This document shows, piece by piece, positions 44,892 through 54,269 of a stretch of DNA of 64,000 bases. Position 1 is the first letter of the stretch; each line of letters starts with the position of its first letter. Location: assembly GCF_037055275.1 (NCBI RefSeq), contig NZ_CP146343.1, positions 4,188,501 through 4,252,500 on the forward strand, read 5' to 3'. The position numbers were made by a program, and so were the translations under genes. This DNA is from Pseudomonas sp. ML2-2023-3 (GTDB lineage Bacteria > Pseudomonadota > Gammaproteobacteria > Pseudomonadales > Pseudomonadaceae). The notes beneath the pieces are model-generated. The model was not told the origin of the DNA. It was given only the letters and a program-made list of their open reading frames with translations, and did no database searches.

Positions 44892-45352
44892 CAGTACTTA
44901 CCCTCACTCGCCGGCACAGGCGCGGACAGGCCGCTTTCATTCAACGCCTTGGTGACTTCAGGCGGCATGTATTTTTCGTCGTGCTTGGCCAGCACTTCAT
45001 CAGCCACTACCACGCCCTGGGCATTGAGCTTGCCCAGCGCGACGATGCCCTGCCCTTCACGGAACAGATCCGGGAGGATGCCGCGGTAGGTGATGGTCAC
45101 GGACTTGTTGAAATCGGTGACCACAAACTGTACGTCCAGCGAGTCGCCCGAACGCTTGAGCGATCCGGCTTCAACCATGCCACCAGCACGGATACGGGTG
45201 TCCAGTGGTGCTTCGCCATTGGCGATTTGGGTCGGGGTATAGAACAGGTTGATGTTCTGCTGCAAGGCGCTCAGGGCAAGGGCCACGGCAGCGCCCACAC
45301 CCACCAGAATCGCCAGGATGATGATCAAACGTTTTTTACGCAGCGGATTCAC
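44891..45352 (-). CDS. ccmE: Heme chaperone CcmE
   Basis: Membrane-anchored periplasmic heme chaperone of 153 residues. The start is the GTG at 45352 ([19 protein letters not shown]), overlapping ccmD; a longer frame to 45451 runs through ccmD and is not expected. The heme-binding His124 and Tyr128 lie in [11 protein letters not shown]. It carries heme from CcmABCD to CcmF. Confidence 0.95.
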   Translation of the reverse strand: MNPLRKKRLIIILAILVGVGAAVALALSALQQNINLFYTPTQIANGEAPLDTRIRAGGMVEAGSLKRSGDSLDVQFVVTDFNKSVTITYRGILPDLFREGQGIVALGKLNAQGVVVADEVLAKHDEKYMPPEVTKALNESGLSAPVPASEGKY

Positions 45353-45525
45353 TTCATATTCTCCCGACGCAAACGACGCGCCTCTTGTTGCAAATAACGT
45401 CGGCGCGCCATGATCGGCAGCGCCACGTTCAACGCCAGTACCGCCAGGCAAATGCCGTAGGCCGACCAGACATACACCCCGTGATGGCCCATGGCGATGA
45501 AGTCACCAAAAGAAGCAAAACTCAT
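45349..45525 (-). CDS. ccmD: Small heme-export subunit CcmD, 58 aa
   Basis: A 58-residue protein starting [20 protein letters not shown], with one membrane helix (about 18-37) and a basic tail ([14 protein letters not shown]). These are the marks of CcmD, which helps release heme-loaded CcmE from CcmABC. It overlaps ccmC by four bases and ccmE by four, filling the expected slot in the operon. Confidence 0.92.
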   Translation of the reverse strand: MSFASFGDFIAMGHHGVYVWSAYGICLAVLALNVALPIMARRRYLQQEARRLRRENMK

Positions 45526-46280
45526 CGCGCGCCCTCCAGTGCCTTCAACACCTCAGCCTTGACCCAGCTGCTGCGGGCCTCGCGCTTGAGTACTTCCAGG
45601 CGCATGCGCAACAGCAGCACTGCGCCAAAGAAGCAATAAAAGCCCAGCACCGTGAGCAGCAGCGGCATCCACATTTCCATGGGCATGGCCGGTTTTTCGG
45701 TGAGGGTGAAGGTCGCGCCCTGATGCAGGGTGTTCCACCACTCCACCGAGTACTTGATGATCGGGATATTGATCACGCCCACAATCGCCAACACCGCGCA
45801 GGCCTTGGCCGCGCTGTCGCGGTTAGTGATGGCATTGCCCAGGGCAATCAGGCCGAAATACAGAAACAGCAGGATCAGCATCGAGGTCAGGCGCGCATCC
45901 CAGACCCACCACGAGCCCCAGGTCGGCTTGCCCCAGACGGCACCGGTGACCAGCGCCACGGCGGTCATCCAGGCACCGATGGGCGCGGCAGCCTGCAGCG
46001 CCACGTCGGCGATTTTCATCTTCCAGACCAGACCCACCACACCGCACACCGCCAGCATCACATAGCAGGACTGCGCCAGCATGGCGGCCGGAACATGGAT
46101 ATAAATGATCCGGAAACTGTTGCCCTGCTGGTAGTCCGGCGGCGCAAACGCCAGGCCCCAGACCACCCCGCAGGTGATCAGCAACACGGCAGCAATGCTT
46201 AACCACGGCAACAGCCGCCCACTAATGGCATAGAACCATTTGGGCGAGCCGAGTTTGTGAAACCAAGTCCAGTTCATCAC
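45522..46280 (-). CDS. ccmC: Heme-handling membrane protein CcmC
   Basis: Inner-membrane protein of 252 residues with six hydrophobic segments and the WWD motif in [19 protein letters not shown] near residue 125. Conserved His residues on either side fit heme ligation. It loads heme onto CcmE. It follows ccmB by 84 bases and overlaps ccmD by four. Confidence 0.96.
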   Translation of the reverse strand: MMNWTWFHKLGSPKWFYAISGRLLPWLSIAAVLLITCGVVWGLAFAPPDYQQGNSFRIIYIHVPAAMLAQSCYVMLAVCGVVGLVWKMKIADVALQAAAPIGAWMTAVALVTGAVWGKPTWGSWWVWDARLTSMLILLFLYFGLIALGNAITNRDSAAKACAVLAIVGVINIPIIKYSVEWWNTLHQGATFTLTEKPAMPMEMWMPLLLTVLGFYCFFGAVLLLRMRLEVLKREARSSWVKAEVLKALEGAR

Positions 46281-46364
46281 GCTGTTTCCATCACGGTGCC
46301 GGTCACGACAGGTCGAGTGTCATGCCAGCCAGGGTCTTTACTGGTCCACGGGGACCAGACCTCA

Positions 46365-47033
46365 TTATTCACCGACGCTGATTTTCAGGCCGGCAGCTAT
46401 AGCAAAGGGTGTCAGGGTTACTGCCAGGGCGGTCAGGCTACCAAGCCACAGCAGATAACCGGTTGCGGGCATGCCCTGGAGTGCCGCCTGCAAGGCGCCA
46501 CTGCCCAGGATCAGCACCGGGATATATAAAGGCAAAATCAGCAACGCCAGCAGCAGGCCTCCACGCTTGAGACCAACGGTCAGCGCAGCCCCCACGGCCC
46601 CGAGCAGGCTCAATACCGGCGTCCCGAGCAGCAACGACATCAGCAACACCGGCAGGCAGGCTACCGGCAGCCCCAGCATCAAGGCCAGCAGTGGCGACAG
46701 GATGACCAGCGCCAGGCCGGAGAACAGCCAGTGTGCCAGCACTTTGGCCAAGACCAGTAGTGGCAGGGGGTGCGACGAAAGGACCCACTGCTCAAGGGAT
46801 CCGTCCTCAAAATCACTGCGAAAAAGCCCGTCCAGCGAGAGCAAAACCGCTAAAAGCGCCGCGACCCACAGCAGCCCCGGAGACAAGGTTTGCAACAATT
46901 GAGTCTCGGGTCCGACCGCCAAAGGGAACATGGCGATCACAATTGCAAAAAATACCAGGGGGTTGGCCAACTCGGCCGGACGGCGAAACAGCAAGCGCGC
47001 CTCACGTGTTACCAACGTTGCGAACACACTCAT
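46365..47033 (-). CDS. ccmB: Heme-exporter ABC permease CcmB
   Basis: Inner-membrane permease of 222 residues with six hydrophobic segments, starting [20 protein letters not shown]. Family segments include [16 protein letters not shown] and [20 protein letters not shown]. It forms the CcmAB ABC complex that works with CcmC and CcmD. The ATG at 47033 overlaps ccmA by four bases; a longer frame to 47276 lies inside ccmA and is rejected. Confidence 0.95.
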   Translation of the reverse strand: MSVFATLVTREARLLFRRPAELANPLVFFAIVIAMFPLAVGPETQLLQTLSPGLLWVAALLAVLLSLDGLFRSDFEDGSLEQWVLSSHPLPLLVLAKVLAHWLFSGLALVILSPLLALMLGLPVACLPVLLMSLLLGTPVLSLLGAVGAALTVGLKRGGLLLALLILPLYIPVLILGSGALQAALQGMPATGYLLWLGSLTALAVTLTPFAIAAGLKISVGE

Positions 47034-47665
47034 ACAGCCCACTGTCCCAGGTCGATATTGCGATAACCGGCCGGCATCCGGCTCAACGTATGGTGTGTGG
47101 TAAGCACCACCATGCCGCCGCTTTCGCAGTGGCGGGCCAGGTGTTCTTCGAGTTGCGCCACGCCTTGTTTGTCGAGCGCGGTAAAGGGCTCGTCGAGAAT
47201 CCACAACGGCGGGCTGTCCAGATACAAACGGGCCAGCGCCACACGCCGCTGCTGGCCGGCCGACAAGGTGTGGCACGGCACATCTTCAAAGCCCTTGAGC
47301 CCTACCGCCGCCAGTGCCGTCCAGATCGCTTCGCGGGTGGCCGGGCGGTGCAACGCACAGAGCCAGCCCAGGTTTTCTTCGGCGGTGAGCAAATCCTTGA
47401 TCCCGGCGGCATGGCCGATCCACAGCAGGTTGATCGTCAGTTCATGGCGCTGACTGCTCAAGGCCTGACCGTTGAGGCGTACTTCCCCCGCCGTCGGCTG
47501 CATCAGGCCCGCCAACAATCGCAGCAGGCTGGTTTTGCCGCTGCCGTTGGGGCCGCTGATTTGCAACATGTCACCGCTGGCCAGACGCAATTCGAGGTTC
47601 TCGAACAACATCCGCCAGTCACGCTCACAGGCGAGCGATACGGCTTCTAAAAGAGGGCTGGTCAC
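47030..47665 (-). CDS. ccmA: Heme-exporter ATP-binding protein CcmA
   Basis: ABC ATPase of 211 residues. Walker A is [16 protein letters not shown], the signature [16 protein letters not shown] and Walker [13 protein letters not shown]. The start is taken as the GTG at 47665 ([19 protein letters not shown]), which gives the family N-terminus and has GAAGG about ten bases upstream; a TTG eight codons earlier is less likely. First gene of the ccm operon. Confidence 0.94.
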   Translation of the reverse strand: MTSPLLEAVSLACERDWRMLFENLELRLASGDMLQISGPNGSGKTSLLRLLAGLMQPTAGEVRLNGQALSSQRHELTINLLWIGHAAGIKDLLTAEENLGWLCALHRPATREAIWTALAAVGLKGFEDVPCHTLSAGQQRRVALARLYLDSPPLWILDEPFTALDKQGVAQLEEHLARHCESGGMVVLTTHHTLSRMPAGYRNIDLGQWAV

Positions 47666-47856
47666 GTAATTGAGGCCTTCACGGTTCAAGTCGGCTCAGG
47701 CGCGGCCGTTAAAGTGATGCAGAATAAATGCATTTGCGGCCGGTTTCAGAGAGCTGGATCAAACAATTGCAATGTTTTCATGCCCTCTGAACGACGGGGC
47801 AGCATTATACATGCCATGTCCTACGCTAAAGAGGGCAATTTCGACAGGTTGTTACG

Positions 47857-49428
47857 ATGAAAGGCGACATGAATATTCCACCTATCCCACAAACCACGCC
47901 CAGTAGTCTGCGCCCCGGTCTTGTGGGCGGTGAAGTGCTCAAGTTGTTACAGCCTGCAGAAGGCCTGATAAGACCCGGCCAAAGTGCCCAGGCAGAAGTG
48001 ATATCGCTCAAGCAAAACGATCTGGCGTTCCAGTTGCTGCTCAAGCTGACCCTGGCCGGTGGCCGGGAAACCAACGTCCAGGCCAGCAGCAACTTTCCTT
48101 TGCCCGTGGGCACACAGTTGGCTGTGACCCAGACTTCAGCAGGCAATCTTGCGATCAGCCTGCAACAGGCACTGAGTAGCAGCGTCGCCACCCTGACCCG
48201 CCTTGATACGCAACAAGTACCCGTGGGCACGCTGCTCCAGGGCAAAGTGCTGACCACCCAGGCGTTGGCCCAACCCGCCGGGCAACCGGCAATCTATCGC
48301 TCGTTGGTCACACTGCTCAACAGCGCCTTGAGCGGCAGCACCCTGACCCTGGACAGCCCGCAGCCTTTGCGGATCGGCAGTTTGCTGAGCGCCCGGGTGC
48401 ACGATGCGCAAAGCCTGAACTTTGTCCCGCTCAGTGGGCGCCAGGAGCAACTGGCCGTCACGCAGCAACTCGCAATTCAACAAAGCCGCCAAGGGTCACT
48501 GGAGGGACTGCTCAGCGCCCTGCAAAAACTGCCGCCCAACGCACAGATGCCTCCTGAACTACGTGCCTCTATCGACACGCTGTTGGCTCAATTGCCTACA
48601 CCCTCGCAACTGAGCAGCCCCAAAGCACTGAGCAGTGCCTTGCTCAACAGCGGCGCATTCCTGGAAGCCAAGTTGCTCAGCGGTCAGGTACAAGCACTGG
48701 CTCCGGACATGAAGGCCACGTTGCTGCGACTGATTGCGCAGATTCTGCCCGGCGTACCGGCCAGTACCGGTTTCAATCCCGGCATGGCCGCCAGCACCCA
48801 GGCCCAGGCACTGCCGACCTTTGTGCGCAATGCCCTGGGCATGCTCGGCCAGGTCAGCGCCAAGCCGCAGCTGGGCGGTTTCCCCCTGCCCCAGCGTTCG
48901 GTGCAGAGCGGCGAACATGAAGACAGCCTGGAAAACTTGCTGAAACTGGCAGCGGCGGCCATTTCACGCCTGCAAAGTCATCAGTTGTCGAGTCTTGAGC
49001 AAAGCGGACGTACGGCCGATGGCGGCGTGCTGACCACATGGCAACTGGAAATCCCCATGCGCAATGCCCACGAAATCGTGCCTTTGCAGGTCAAGTTTCA
49101 GCGAGAAGACCCGCCCGAAAAAGAGCCACAAGACACACCCGAGCCCCGGGAAATAAAGGACCCGCTGTGGCGGGTAGAACTGGCCTTCGACCTCGCGCCT
49201 CTGGGTCCGCTGCATGTGCAGGCGCAACTGCTGCGCGGCAACCTGTCGGGCCAGCTGTGGGCCGAACGGGCCTCTACGGCGCACTTGATCGAGAGCCAGC
49301 TGGGCGACTTGCGCCAGCGTTTGAACGACGCAGGGTTGAGCGTGACCGATCTGGACTGCCACCAGGGCACCCCGCCACAGAGCGGCCACACCCGACTGGA
49401 ACAACGCTGGGTGGACGAAACCGCATGA
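47857..49428 (+). CDS. FliK-type flagellar hook-length control protein
   Basis: Protein of 523 residues: a long low-complexity N-terminal part rich in Gln, Leu, Ser and Pro and a C-terminal hook-length control domain (about 390-515; PLGPLHVQAQLLRGNLSGQL, then LRQRLNDAGLSVTDLDCHQG). This architecture is that of FliK, which measures hook length and switches export specificity. A main fliK usually lies in another flagellar cluster, so this may be a second copy. Start ATG at 47857; ATG at 47869 is also possible. It overlaps the next gene by four bases. Confidence 0.85.
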   Translation: MKGDMNIPPIPQTTPSSLRPGLVGGEVLKLLQPAEGLIRPGQSAQAEVISLKQNDLAFQLLLKLTLAGGRETNVQASSNFPLPVGTQLAVTQTSAGNLAISLQQALSSSVATLTRLDTQQVPVGTLLQGKVLTTQALAQPAGQPAIYRSLVTLLNSALSGSTLTLDSPQPLRIGSLLSARVHDAQSLNFVPLSGRQEQLAVTQQLAIQQSRQGSLEGLLSALQKLPPNAQMPPELRASIDTLLAQLPTPSQLSSPKALSSALLNSGAFLEAKLLSGQVQALAPDMKATLLRLIAQILPGVPASTGFNPGMAASTQAQALPTFVRNALGMLGQVSAKPQLGGFPLPQRSVQSGEHEDSLENLLKLAAAAISRLQSHQLSSLEQSGRTADGGVLTTWQLEIPMRNAHEIVPLQVKFQREDPPEKEPQDTPEPREIKDPLWRVELAFDLAPLGPLHVQAQLLRGNLSGQLWAERASTAHLIESQLGDLRQRLNDAGLSVTDLDCHQGTPPQSGHTRLEQRWVDETA

Positions 49429-49739
49429 ACACAGAGTCCGTACCCCGCCAGGCGATAGCCCTCAAATACGACGGCAAACAGGCCCCTACCCTCACCGCCA
49501 AAGGCGACGATGAATTGGCGCAAGCCATCCTCATACTGGCCCGCGAGCATGGGGTGCCGATCTATGAAAATGCCGAGCTGGTCAAATTACTGGCGCGCAT
49601 GGAACTGGGCGACAGCATCCCGCAGGAGTTGTACCGAACCCTGGCAGAAATCATTGCCTTTGCCTGGCAGCTCAAAGGCAAATTCCCGGCAGGGTTTGAT
49701 CCGGATGCCGAGCCGCAAGAGCGGGATATCACCCCCTGA
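49425..49739 (+). CDS. Free-standing FlhB C-terminal-like export-switch protein
   Basis: Protein of 104 residues that matches only the cytoplasmic C-terminal part of FlhB/YscU (AIALKYDGKQAPTLTAKGDD; AREHGVPIYENAELVKLLAR). It lacks the membrane domain and the NPTH autocleavage site. Such short FlhB-like proteins may replace or modulate FlhB-C in export. It overlaps the FliK-type gene (ATGA), and their pairing suggests a joint role in substrate switching. Confidence 0.88.
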   Translation: MNTESVPRQAIALKYDGKQAPTLTAKGDDELAQAILILAREHGVPIYENAELVKLLARMELGDSIPQELYRTLAEIIAFAWQLKGKFPAGFDPDAEPQERDITP

Positions 49740-49753
49740 CAGCCTCAGACCTT

Positions 49754-49850
49754 GTAGTCGCTGCCGAGGAACGAAGGCTGCGATCGACGGCACAGAGCGG
49801 TCAGTCAGTCAAACCGTGTCGACACCCTCGCGAGCAAGCCCGCTCCCACG
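49754..49850. repeat. Chimeric repeat: family-B left arm and family-A right arm
   Basis: GTAGTCGCTGCCGAGGAACG with AAGGCTGCGAT (family B) is followed 41 bases later by CGCGAGCAAGCCCGCTCCCA (family A). Each is a half copy, and they do not pair with each other. It lies between the FlhB-like gene and the amidase gene. Confidence 0.75.
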
Positions 49851-49867
49851 GGCATGGTTTGACACCC

Positions 49868-51145
49868 TCACGATCGCAAAGCCCTGTCCACCTGTTGCGT
49901 AGCCTCAAGCAGCGCACTGTCCTGACGAAAACCACCAATCAGTTGCAACCCCACCGGCAGTTCACCCGGCTGTCTGGGTAAGGGAATGTTGATTTGAGGC
50001 AGCCCGAATGCCATCCAGCATTTGCAAAAGTCCGAAGGACCCGTCGTTTCCAGCCCCAGGGGCGCAACCATGCCGCAGGTGACGCTCAGCATCGCATCGA
50101 AGGGTGCAAAAATCGCCTGCAGTCTCGGTGCCTGCGCAGCCAGGCGAGCCTTGGCCGCTGACTCCTGCTCCCATGTCGTACCCCTGGCCCGCTCGATCAT
50201 GGCCACCACTGACGGGCTTAGCAGTTCAGGGCTGGATTGCCACTCTTTGGACAGCGACCGTGCGCCCTCGCAGTCATTGATCAGCAGGTGGTCGTCAAAC
50301 ACGTTCGCAAAATCATCCGGCAGGTCCACTGTGGTCACGGTGTGGCCTGCAGCCTTCAACCTCTGGACCGCCGCCAGTAAAGCGTCAGCCACCACCGGAT
50401 CCACCTGGTCCCAGCGCGCAGTACGACAAAACCCGAACGTCCTGCTGCCGCTCTCCCGAGCCGATTGCGGCAAACCGGGCACCAGTACCTGAGCGACGAG
50501 AGCCAGGTCGCGAACCGACCGGCCATACCAGCCCAGCGTGTCGAAGCTGGGCGCCAAGGGCTTGATCCCTTCCAGCGAAACCAGCCCATAGGAAGGTTTA
50601 AACGCATACAGCCCGCAATAGGACGCAGGCTTGAGCAGCGAGCCCGCCGTTTGCGTGCCCAGCGCCACAGGAAAGAAACCCGCGGCCATGCCTGCAGCAG
50701 AACCGGCACTGGAGCTGCCTGGAGTCCGGTCCAGATCATGGGGATTGCGGGTCGGCCCGGTTTGCATATAGGCAAACTCGGTGGTGTGGGTCTTGCCCAT
50801 GATCACCGCTCCCGCCTGACGCAGCAGCGCAACCACATGGGCATCGCGCGACGGCCAGTTGTTGTCATAGATCGGGGAGTAATAACCCGTGGGGTGGTCG
50901 CGGGTATCAATGATGTCCTTGACCCCAATCGGCACTCCGGCCAGCAAGCCGTTGATCCCGGGGCTGCTCAGCCCCTGTGCCTGTTTGCGCACCACCTGCG
51001 GGTCGAGGGCGACGAACGCCCGGATCGTAGACTCACGGGCGTTTGTCTGACTCAGGAAATGCTCGGCCACAATGCCGGGGCTCAGGTGTGCGGTACGGAC
51101 CTGTTCGGCAATCGAGTGGGCGTCCGCCGTGTCGAGAAAACTCAT
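49868..51145 (-). CDS. Amidase-signature enzyme
   Basis: Cytosolic amidase of 425 residues. The Ser-cisSer-Lys triad is visible: Lys76 in GVPIGVKDIID, Ser145/146 in TPGSSSAGSAAGMAAG, and Ser169 in GTQTAGSLLKPA. The amide substrate is unknown. Together with the VOC and LysR genes next to it, it forms a block between the FlhB-like gene and the che genes where related genomes often have none, so it may be acquired. Confidence 0.9.
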   Translation of the reverse strand: MSFLDTADAHSIAEQVRTAHLSPGIVAEHFLSQTNARESTIRAFVALDPQVVRKQAQGLSSPGINGLLAGVPIGVKDIIDTRDHPTGYYSPIYDNNWPSRDAHVVALLRQAGAVIMGKTHTTEFAYMQTGPTRNPHDLDRTPGSSSAGSAAGMAAGFFPVALGTQTAGSLLKPASYCGLYAFKPSYGLVSLEGIKPLAPSFDTLGWYGRSVRDLALVAQVLVPGLPQSARESGSRTFGFCRTARWDQVDPVVADALLAAVQRLKAAGHTVTTVDLPDDFANVFDDHLLINDCEGARSLSKEWQSSPELLSPSVVAMIERARGTTWEQESAAKARLAAQAPRLQAIFAPFDAMLSVTCGMVAPLGLETTGPSDFCKCWMAFGLPQINIPLPRQPGELPVGLQLIGGFRQDSALLEATQQVDRALRS

Positions 51146-51174
51146 GCTGTATTCATCCTCTGCTCATGACTGCG

Positions 51175-51588
51175 TTACTGGGCATACACCGACGCCCACT
51201 CTGTAAAACCCTTGATCTCGATGGGGTTGCCCGAAGGATCGAGGAAAAACATCGTCGCCTGCTCCCCCGGGGTCCCGACAAAACGAAGGGTCGGCTCCAG
51301 CACAAACTCCACGCCGCGATCCATCAGTCGTTCTTTCAAGGCCAGCCAGTCAGGCATGCTCAGCACCACCCCGAAATGCGGCATGGGCACCCAGTGATCG
51401 CCCACCTTGCCGGTGTTGCTGACGGCAAACGGCTCACCCAGGTGCAAGGACAATTGATGGCCGAAAAAATCGATGTCCAGCCAGGTCTCGGTACTGCGAC
51501 CCTCAACACAGTCCAGCACATCGCAGTAAAAGTGGCGCGCCGAGCCCAGATCGTGAACGTGATAAGCAAAATGAAAGAGTGATTGCAC
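51175..51588 (-). CDS. VOC-family (glyoxalase-like) protein
   Basis: Protein of 137 residues with the two beta-alpha-beta-beta-beta modules of the vicinal oxygen chelate fold. Possible metal ligands are the His of LFHFAYHVHDLGSARHFY, the His in MPHFGVVLSM and the Glu in GNPIEIKGF. The GTG at 51588 is chosen because AGGAGG lies six bases before it. It is divergent from the LysR gene and 29 bp upstream of the amidase, likely co-transcribed. Substrate unknown. Confidence 0.88.
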   Translation of the reverse strand: MQSLFHFAYHVHDLGSARHFYCDVLDCVEGRSTETWLDIDFFGHQLSLHLGEPFAVSNTGKVGDHWVPMPHFGVVLSMPDWLALKERLMDRGVEFVLEPTLRFVGTPGEQATMFFLDPSGNPIEIKGFTEWASVYAQ

Positions 51589-51696
51589 AGTAACCTCCTG
51601 AAACTTGAAATAGCCCAATGCCCCTGCAGGAAATCATGCAGCGCGCCATTCAAAAGAGATAACCTGTTATTTTTTCCATCAAAGAAAGAAATTCTT

Positions 51697-52563
51697 ATGG
51701 ATACGCGCTATCTCAGAAGCCTGATCGCCGTGGTGGAATGCGGGTCAATCGCCAAGGCGGCCCGCCTGGAAAACCTGACGGCTGCCGCGGTCAGCCAGCG
51801 TATTGTGGCGCTCGAACGGCAGTTGGGGCTCCAGCTTCTGGTGCGGGTCGGCCACGAGGCCAAGCCCAGCCTGGCCTGCATGGACTTGCTGCCCAGGGCC
51901 AGAGGCATCGTCGATGAAGTGGCGCTTCTGGCAAGTGACGTCGACGCCCTGGGCCTGACCGGCCCCTTGCGCATCGGTGCGATTTCAACGGTACTCACGG
52001 GCCTTCTGCCCCAGGCCTTGCGCAGCCTGACCCGCTCAACTCCCCAGCTGAAGCCGGTGATCGTTCCAGGGACATCCCGTTCGCTGTATCAGGCGCTGGA
52101 GGCCAACGAACTGGATGCCGCGATAGTGGTCGCGCCGCCGTTCACGCTGGCCAAGACCTTCAATGGGGTATTGCTGCGCAAGGAACCCTTGGTGTTTATC
52201 TCCAATGAGCACTCAAGCCAAAGCATCGACGCGCGCCTGCAACACTGCCCGTATATTCAATATGACCCGGATGCGTGGGGGGGCCGGCATGCCGTCCAGT
52301 ACCTGCAAGACCAGGGGCTGAAACCAGCCGCCCTGCTGGATCTGGATGCGCTGGAAACCATCGCCCTGCTGACTGCGCAGGGGTTGGGAGTCAGCCTGGT
52401 GCCTTGCTGGTCGGGGATTGAGCGCTGGACGGACAGTTGTGTCGTGGAGCCTGTGGGTGACGAACGCTATGACCGCAGGATTATGCTGATCAGTCATGCA
52501 CAAGGGCCACGGGTGCGAATGGTTGAAGCGTTGAAACAGGCGCTGCAGGAGAAGACGCCATGA
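51697..52563 (+). CDS. LysR-family transcriptional regulator
   Basis: Regulator of 288 residues with an N-terminal winged helix-turn-helix (MDTRYLRSLIAVVECGSIAK, then NLTAAAVSQRIVALERQLGL) and a periplasmic-binding-like ligand domain from about residue 90. The ATG at 51697 is preferred to a longer frame from 51583. It is divergent from the VOC and amidase genes and likely controls them. Inducer unknown. Confidence 0.9.
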   Translation: MDTRYLRSLIAVVECGSIAKAARLENLTAAAVSQRIVALERQLGLQLLVRVGHEAKPSLACMDLLPRARGIVDEVALLASDVDALGLTGPLRIGAISTVLTGLLPQALRSLTRSTPQLKPVIVPGTSRSLYQALEANELDAAIVVAPPFTLAKTFNGVLLRKEPLVFISNEHSSQSIDARLQHCPYIQYDPDAWGGRHAVQYLQDQGLKPAALLDLDALETIALLTAQGLGVSLVPCWSGIERWTDSCVVEPVGDERYDRRIMLISHAQGPRVRMVEALKQALQEKTP

Positions 52564-52589
52564 CCTGATCTGTGGGATCAGGATCAGGC

Positions 52590-52982
52590 TCAGCCCTTGT
52601 GCATCTTGCTCATCAACTCGGCCTCGGCCTGAGTCAAACCACAGGCCTGGGTCAGTTCGTCGACGCTGGCGCCCATGCTGACCAGGCGCGCTGCCTGGTT
52701 GAACGACAGGCTGGTGGGGTCGCGCTGTTCCAGCTGGGTCAGCTTTTCGGGCAGCGGTGCGACCACCGCGCGCAGCTCGTGCAGGTCTTCACCCATTTGC
52801 ACATTGCCGTTCTGGTAGGTGTCCAGCCGCCGCGCCAGTTCCCTGAGGCGCCGGTCACGCTGCTCATCGCCCGCAACCTGCTGCGCCGCGAGCACGCGCT
52901 GACGGCGCACATGGCTCACGAACAACCACAGGGTCACAGCCCACAACAGGCCCAGGACGATTACCGCCACCTCAAGGATCAA
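52590..52982 (-). CDS. DUF2802 membrane-anchored protein
   Basis: Protein of 130 residues with one N-terminal membrane helix (MILEVAVIVLGLLWAVTLWL) and a coiled-coil cytoplasmic part, ending in a helix-turn-helix-like segment (NQAARLVSMGASVDELTQAC). It is the DUF2802 family, regularly found after cheW in polar-flagellate gammaproteobacteria. Function unknown. The stop of cheW lies one base before its start. Confidence 0.88.
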   Translation of the reverse strand: MILEVAVIVLGLLWAVTLWLFVSHVRRQRVLAAQQVAGDEQRDRRLRELARRLDTYQNGNVQMGEDLHELRAVVAPLPEKLTQLEQRDPTSLSFNQAARLVSMGASVDELTQACGLTQAEAELMSKMHKG

Positions 52983-53465
52983 TCAGATGTTCTCCAGATC
53001 CGACCATTCTTCTTCGGTCATCATTTTGTCCAGCTCAACCAGAATCAGCAGTTCGCCGTTCTTGTTGCATACGCCCTGGATAAACTTGGCCGACTCGTCG
53101 TTGCCCACATTAGGCGCCGTTTCGATTTCAGACTGACGCAGGTAAACCACCTCGGCCACGCTGTCGACCAGAATCCCGACCACTTGTTTGTCCGCTTCGA
53201 TGATGACGATGCGCGAATTGTCGGTGATTTCTGCGTTGTAGAGGCCAAAACGCTGACGCGTATCGATGACCGTCACCACGTTGCCGCGCAGGTTGATAAT
53301 GCCCAGCACGTAGGAAGGCGCACCGGGGACCGGGGCAATTTCGGTGTAACGCAGCACTTCCTGCACTTGCATCACATTGATGCCGTAGGTCTCGTTGTCC
53401 AGCTTGAAGGTCACCCATTGCAGGATCGGATCTTCACTACTTTGTTGTGCGGCTGACTGTTTCAT
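52983..53465 (-). CDS. cheW: Chemotaxis coupling protein CheW
   Basis: CheW coupling protein of 160 residues linking chemoreceptors to CheA. The SH3-like CheW domain spans most of it (QWVTFKLDNETYGINVMQVQ, APSYVLGIINLRGNVVTVID and ILVDSVAEVVYLRQSEIETA). It lies between the CheW-domain protein and DUF2802. Confidence 0.95.
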   Translation of the reverse strand: MKQSAAQQSSEDPILQWVTFKLDNETYGINVMQVQEVLRYTEIAPVPGAPSYVLGIINLRGNVVTVIDTRQRFGLYNAEITDNSRIVIIEADKQVVGILVDSVAEVVYLRQSEIETAPNVGNDESAKFIQGVCNKNGELLILVELDKMMTEEEWSDLENI

Positions 53466-53503
53466 ACACCAAACCCTTGACTGAATACCGCTGATTTAAA
53501 TAA

Positions 53504-54226
53504 TTACTGCTTGCCCTTGGCAATCAACTCGGCCAATTGCGCCACGTCCAGCAATGCGCACATGTGTTCAATCACGGTGCCCGCCAGCCACGGCCGCTGC
53601 CCACGCTGGGAGCGCCATTTGATTTCGTTCGGATGCAGGCGCAATGAGCGGCTGACTTGATGCACCGCCAACCCCCACTCGTAGCCCTGCACGGAAATAA
53701 CGTATTGCAGGCCCTCGCGAAAATCATCGCGATAGCGCTCGGGCATCACCCAGCGCGCGGTATCCAGCACGTTGAGCTTGCCGCTCTGGCTCGGCAGTAT
53801 CCCCAGGAACCAGTCCGGCTGACCAAACAGCGGCGTCAGTTCACGACCGGCCAGCGAATAGATAGAACCCAGGCACACCAACGGCACCGCCAGGGTCAGT
53901 CCGGCCACGTCGAACAGCAGGCATTCGAAGGGTTCTGCGGCCCACGCGGGGCGGCCATCATCGGGTATCGGCAAATGCGCTCCGGGCGCACTTGGCCGAT
54001 GAACCTCGACCAACGGATGGGCCAGCGCCTCGGCGGGCACGCCCACTTGCGAGAGTTCCACCGGCATGGCCAACGGCGCTTCAACAGGCGCGTCAGTGGC
54101 CGGTTCAAGTTCCGGCGCAGCGGGTTCAACCGACTCCAGCGCCTGGGTTGCATCAAACAGCAAGTCGTCCAGATACGACTGCAACGCCACTTGCGAGCGG
54201 TTGGAAAGTGCTATCGGCTGCGTCAT
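53504..54226 (-). CDS. CheW-domain protein, ParP-like
   Basis: Protein of 240 residues: a Pro/Ala/Glu-rich N-terminal part (about 30-95) and a C-terminal CheW-like domain (about 100-235; FECLLFDVAGLTLAVPLVCL). In Vibrio, the equivalent gene next to a ParA-like ATPase is ParP, which holds CheA at the pole; this gene has the same place and domain order. ATG at 54226 is preferred to one four codons upstream. A sigma-28-like promoter lies 44 bases upstream. Confidence 0.85.
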   Translation of the reverse strand: MTQPIALSNRSQVALQSYLDDLLFDATQALESVEPAAPELEPATDAPVEAPLAMPVELSQVGVPAEALAHPLVEVHRPSAPGAHLPIPDDGRPAWAAEPFECLLFDVAGLTLAVPLVCLGSIYSLAGRELTPLFGQPDWFLGILPSQSGKLNVLDTARWVMPERYRDDFREGLQYVISVQGYEWGLAVHQVSRSLRLHPNEIKWRSQRGQRPWLAGTVIEHMCALLDVAQLAELIAKGKQ

Positions 54227-54269
54227 AAAGTGCCCCACTCAACAGCCTCGCGACAGAGACTTGTAGACG

